A stretch of 5,599 nucleotides of DNA, taken from positions 1-5,599 of the forward strand of contig CAIRND010000632.1 of the NCBI GenBank assembly GCA_903879825.1. The letters run 5' to 3'. Below the pieces are notes generated by a model. It ran no database searches. It was not told the origin of the DNA and saw only the letters and a program-made list of their open reading frames with translations. This DNA is from an uncultured Geobacteraceae bacterium. Lineage in GTDB: Bacteria > Desulfobacterota > Desulfuromonadia > Geobacterales > Pseudopelobacteraceae. Position 1 is the stretch's first letter. Each line of letters begins with the position of its first letter. Of the stretch, positions 5,574-5,599 are shown in pieces. The position numbers were made by a program, and so were the translations under genes.

Positions 5574-5599
5574 ATAACCCAATATCTGTGAACCTCACC

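Overview
The window most likely comes from a Desulfuromonadia (Geobacter/Desulfuromonas/Pelobacter-like) bacterium. I infer this from the FeoB subtype (GFGCDTMATM and PCSAQLG motifs instead of the commoner GFGCNVPA type) and from the gene order feoB, small Cys-rich protein, DtxR-FeoA fusion. I could not test the assignment by database search.

Bases 1-2032, plus strand: an iron-uptake cluster. It opens inside feoB (ferrous iron permease, C-terminal membrane part only). A 58-residue protein with seven cysteines follows, and then a protein that fuses a DtxR-type metal-sensing domain to a C-terminal FeoA-like domain. Only 12 bases separate the last two genes, so all three are probably co-transcribed. 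The pieces suggest one device: a permease, a small metal-binding accessory protein, and an iron sensor that carries the FeoA module usually associated with FeoB.

Bases 2060-3931, minus strand: an accessory block facing the feo cluster tail to tail. Read in its own direction it holds a solitary AAA/ORC-CDC6-like ATPase with a C-terminal winged helix, then a CcdA/CcdB toxin-antitoxin pair with a 1-base stop/start overlap. The ccdAB promoter region carries a perfect 24-bp palindrome, presumably the CcdA(B) operator. The toxin has lost the Trp-Gly-Ile tail that F-plasmid CcdB needs to poison gyrase. A 15-bp near-perfect inverted repeat links the 3' ends of the two convergent genes.

Bases 3932-4199: a divergent, AT-rich intergenic region. 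Its ATPase-proximal side carries short repeats spaced exactly 10 bp apart, overlapping a candidate ATPase promoter. Its right side carries a TTGACA-type promoter candidate for the aminotransferase.

Bases 4203-5507, plus strand: a complete fold-type I PLP-dependent aminotransferase of unknown substrate, apparently a single-gene unit ended by a strong intrinsic terminator (5543-5573). Nothing recognisable follows it.

No tRNA, rRNA, CRISPR array, insertion sequence or riboswitch was seen.
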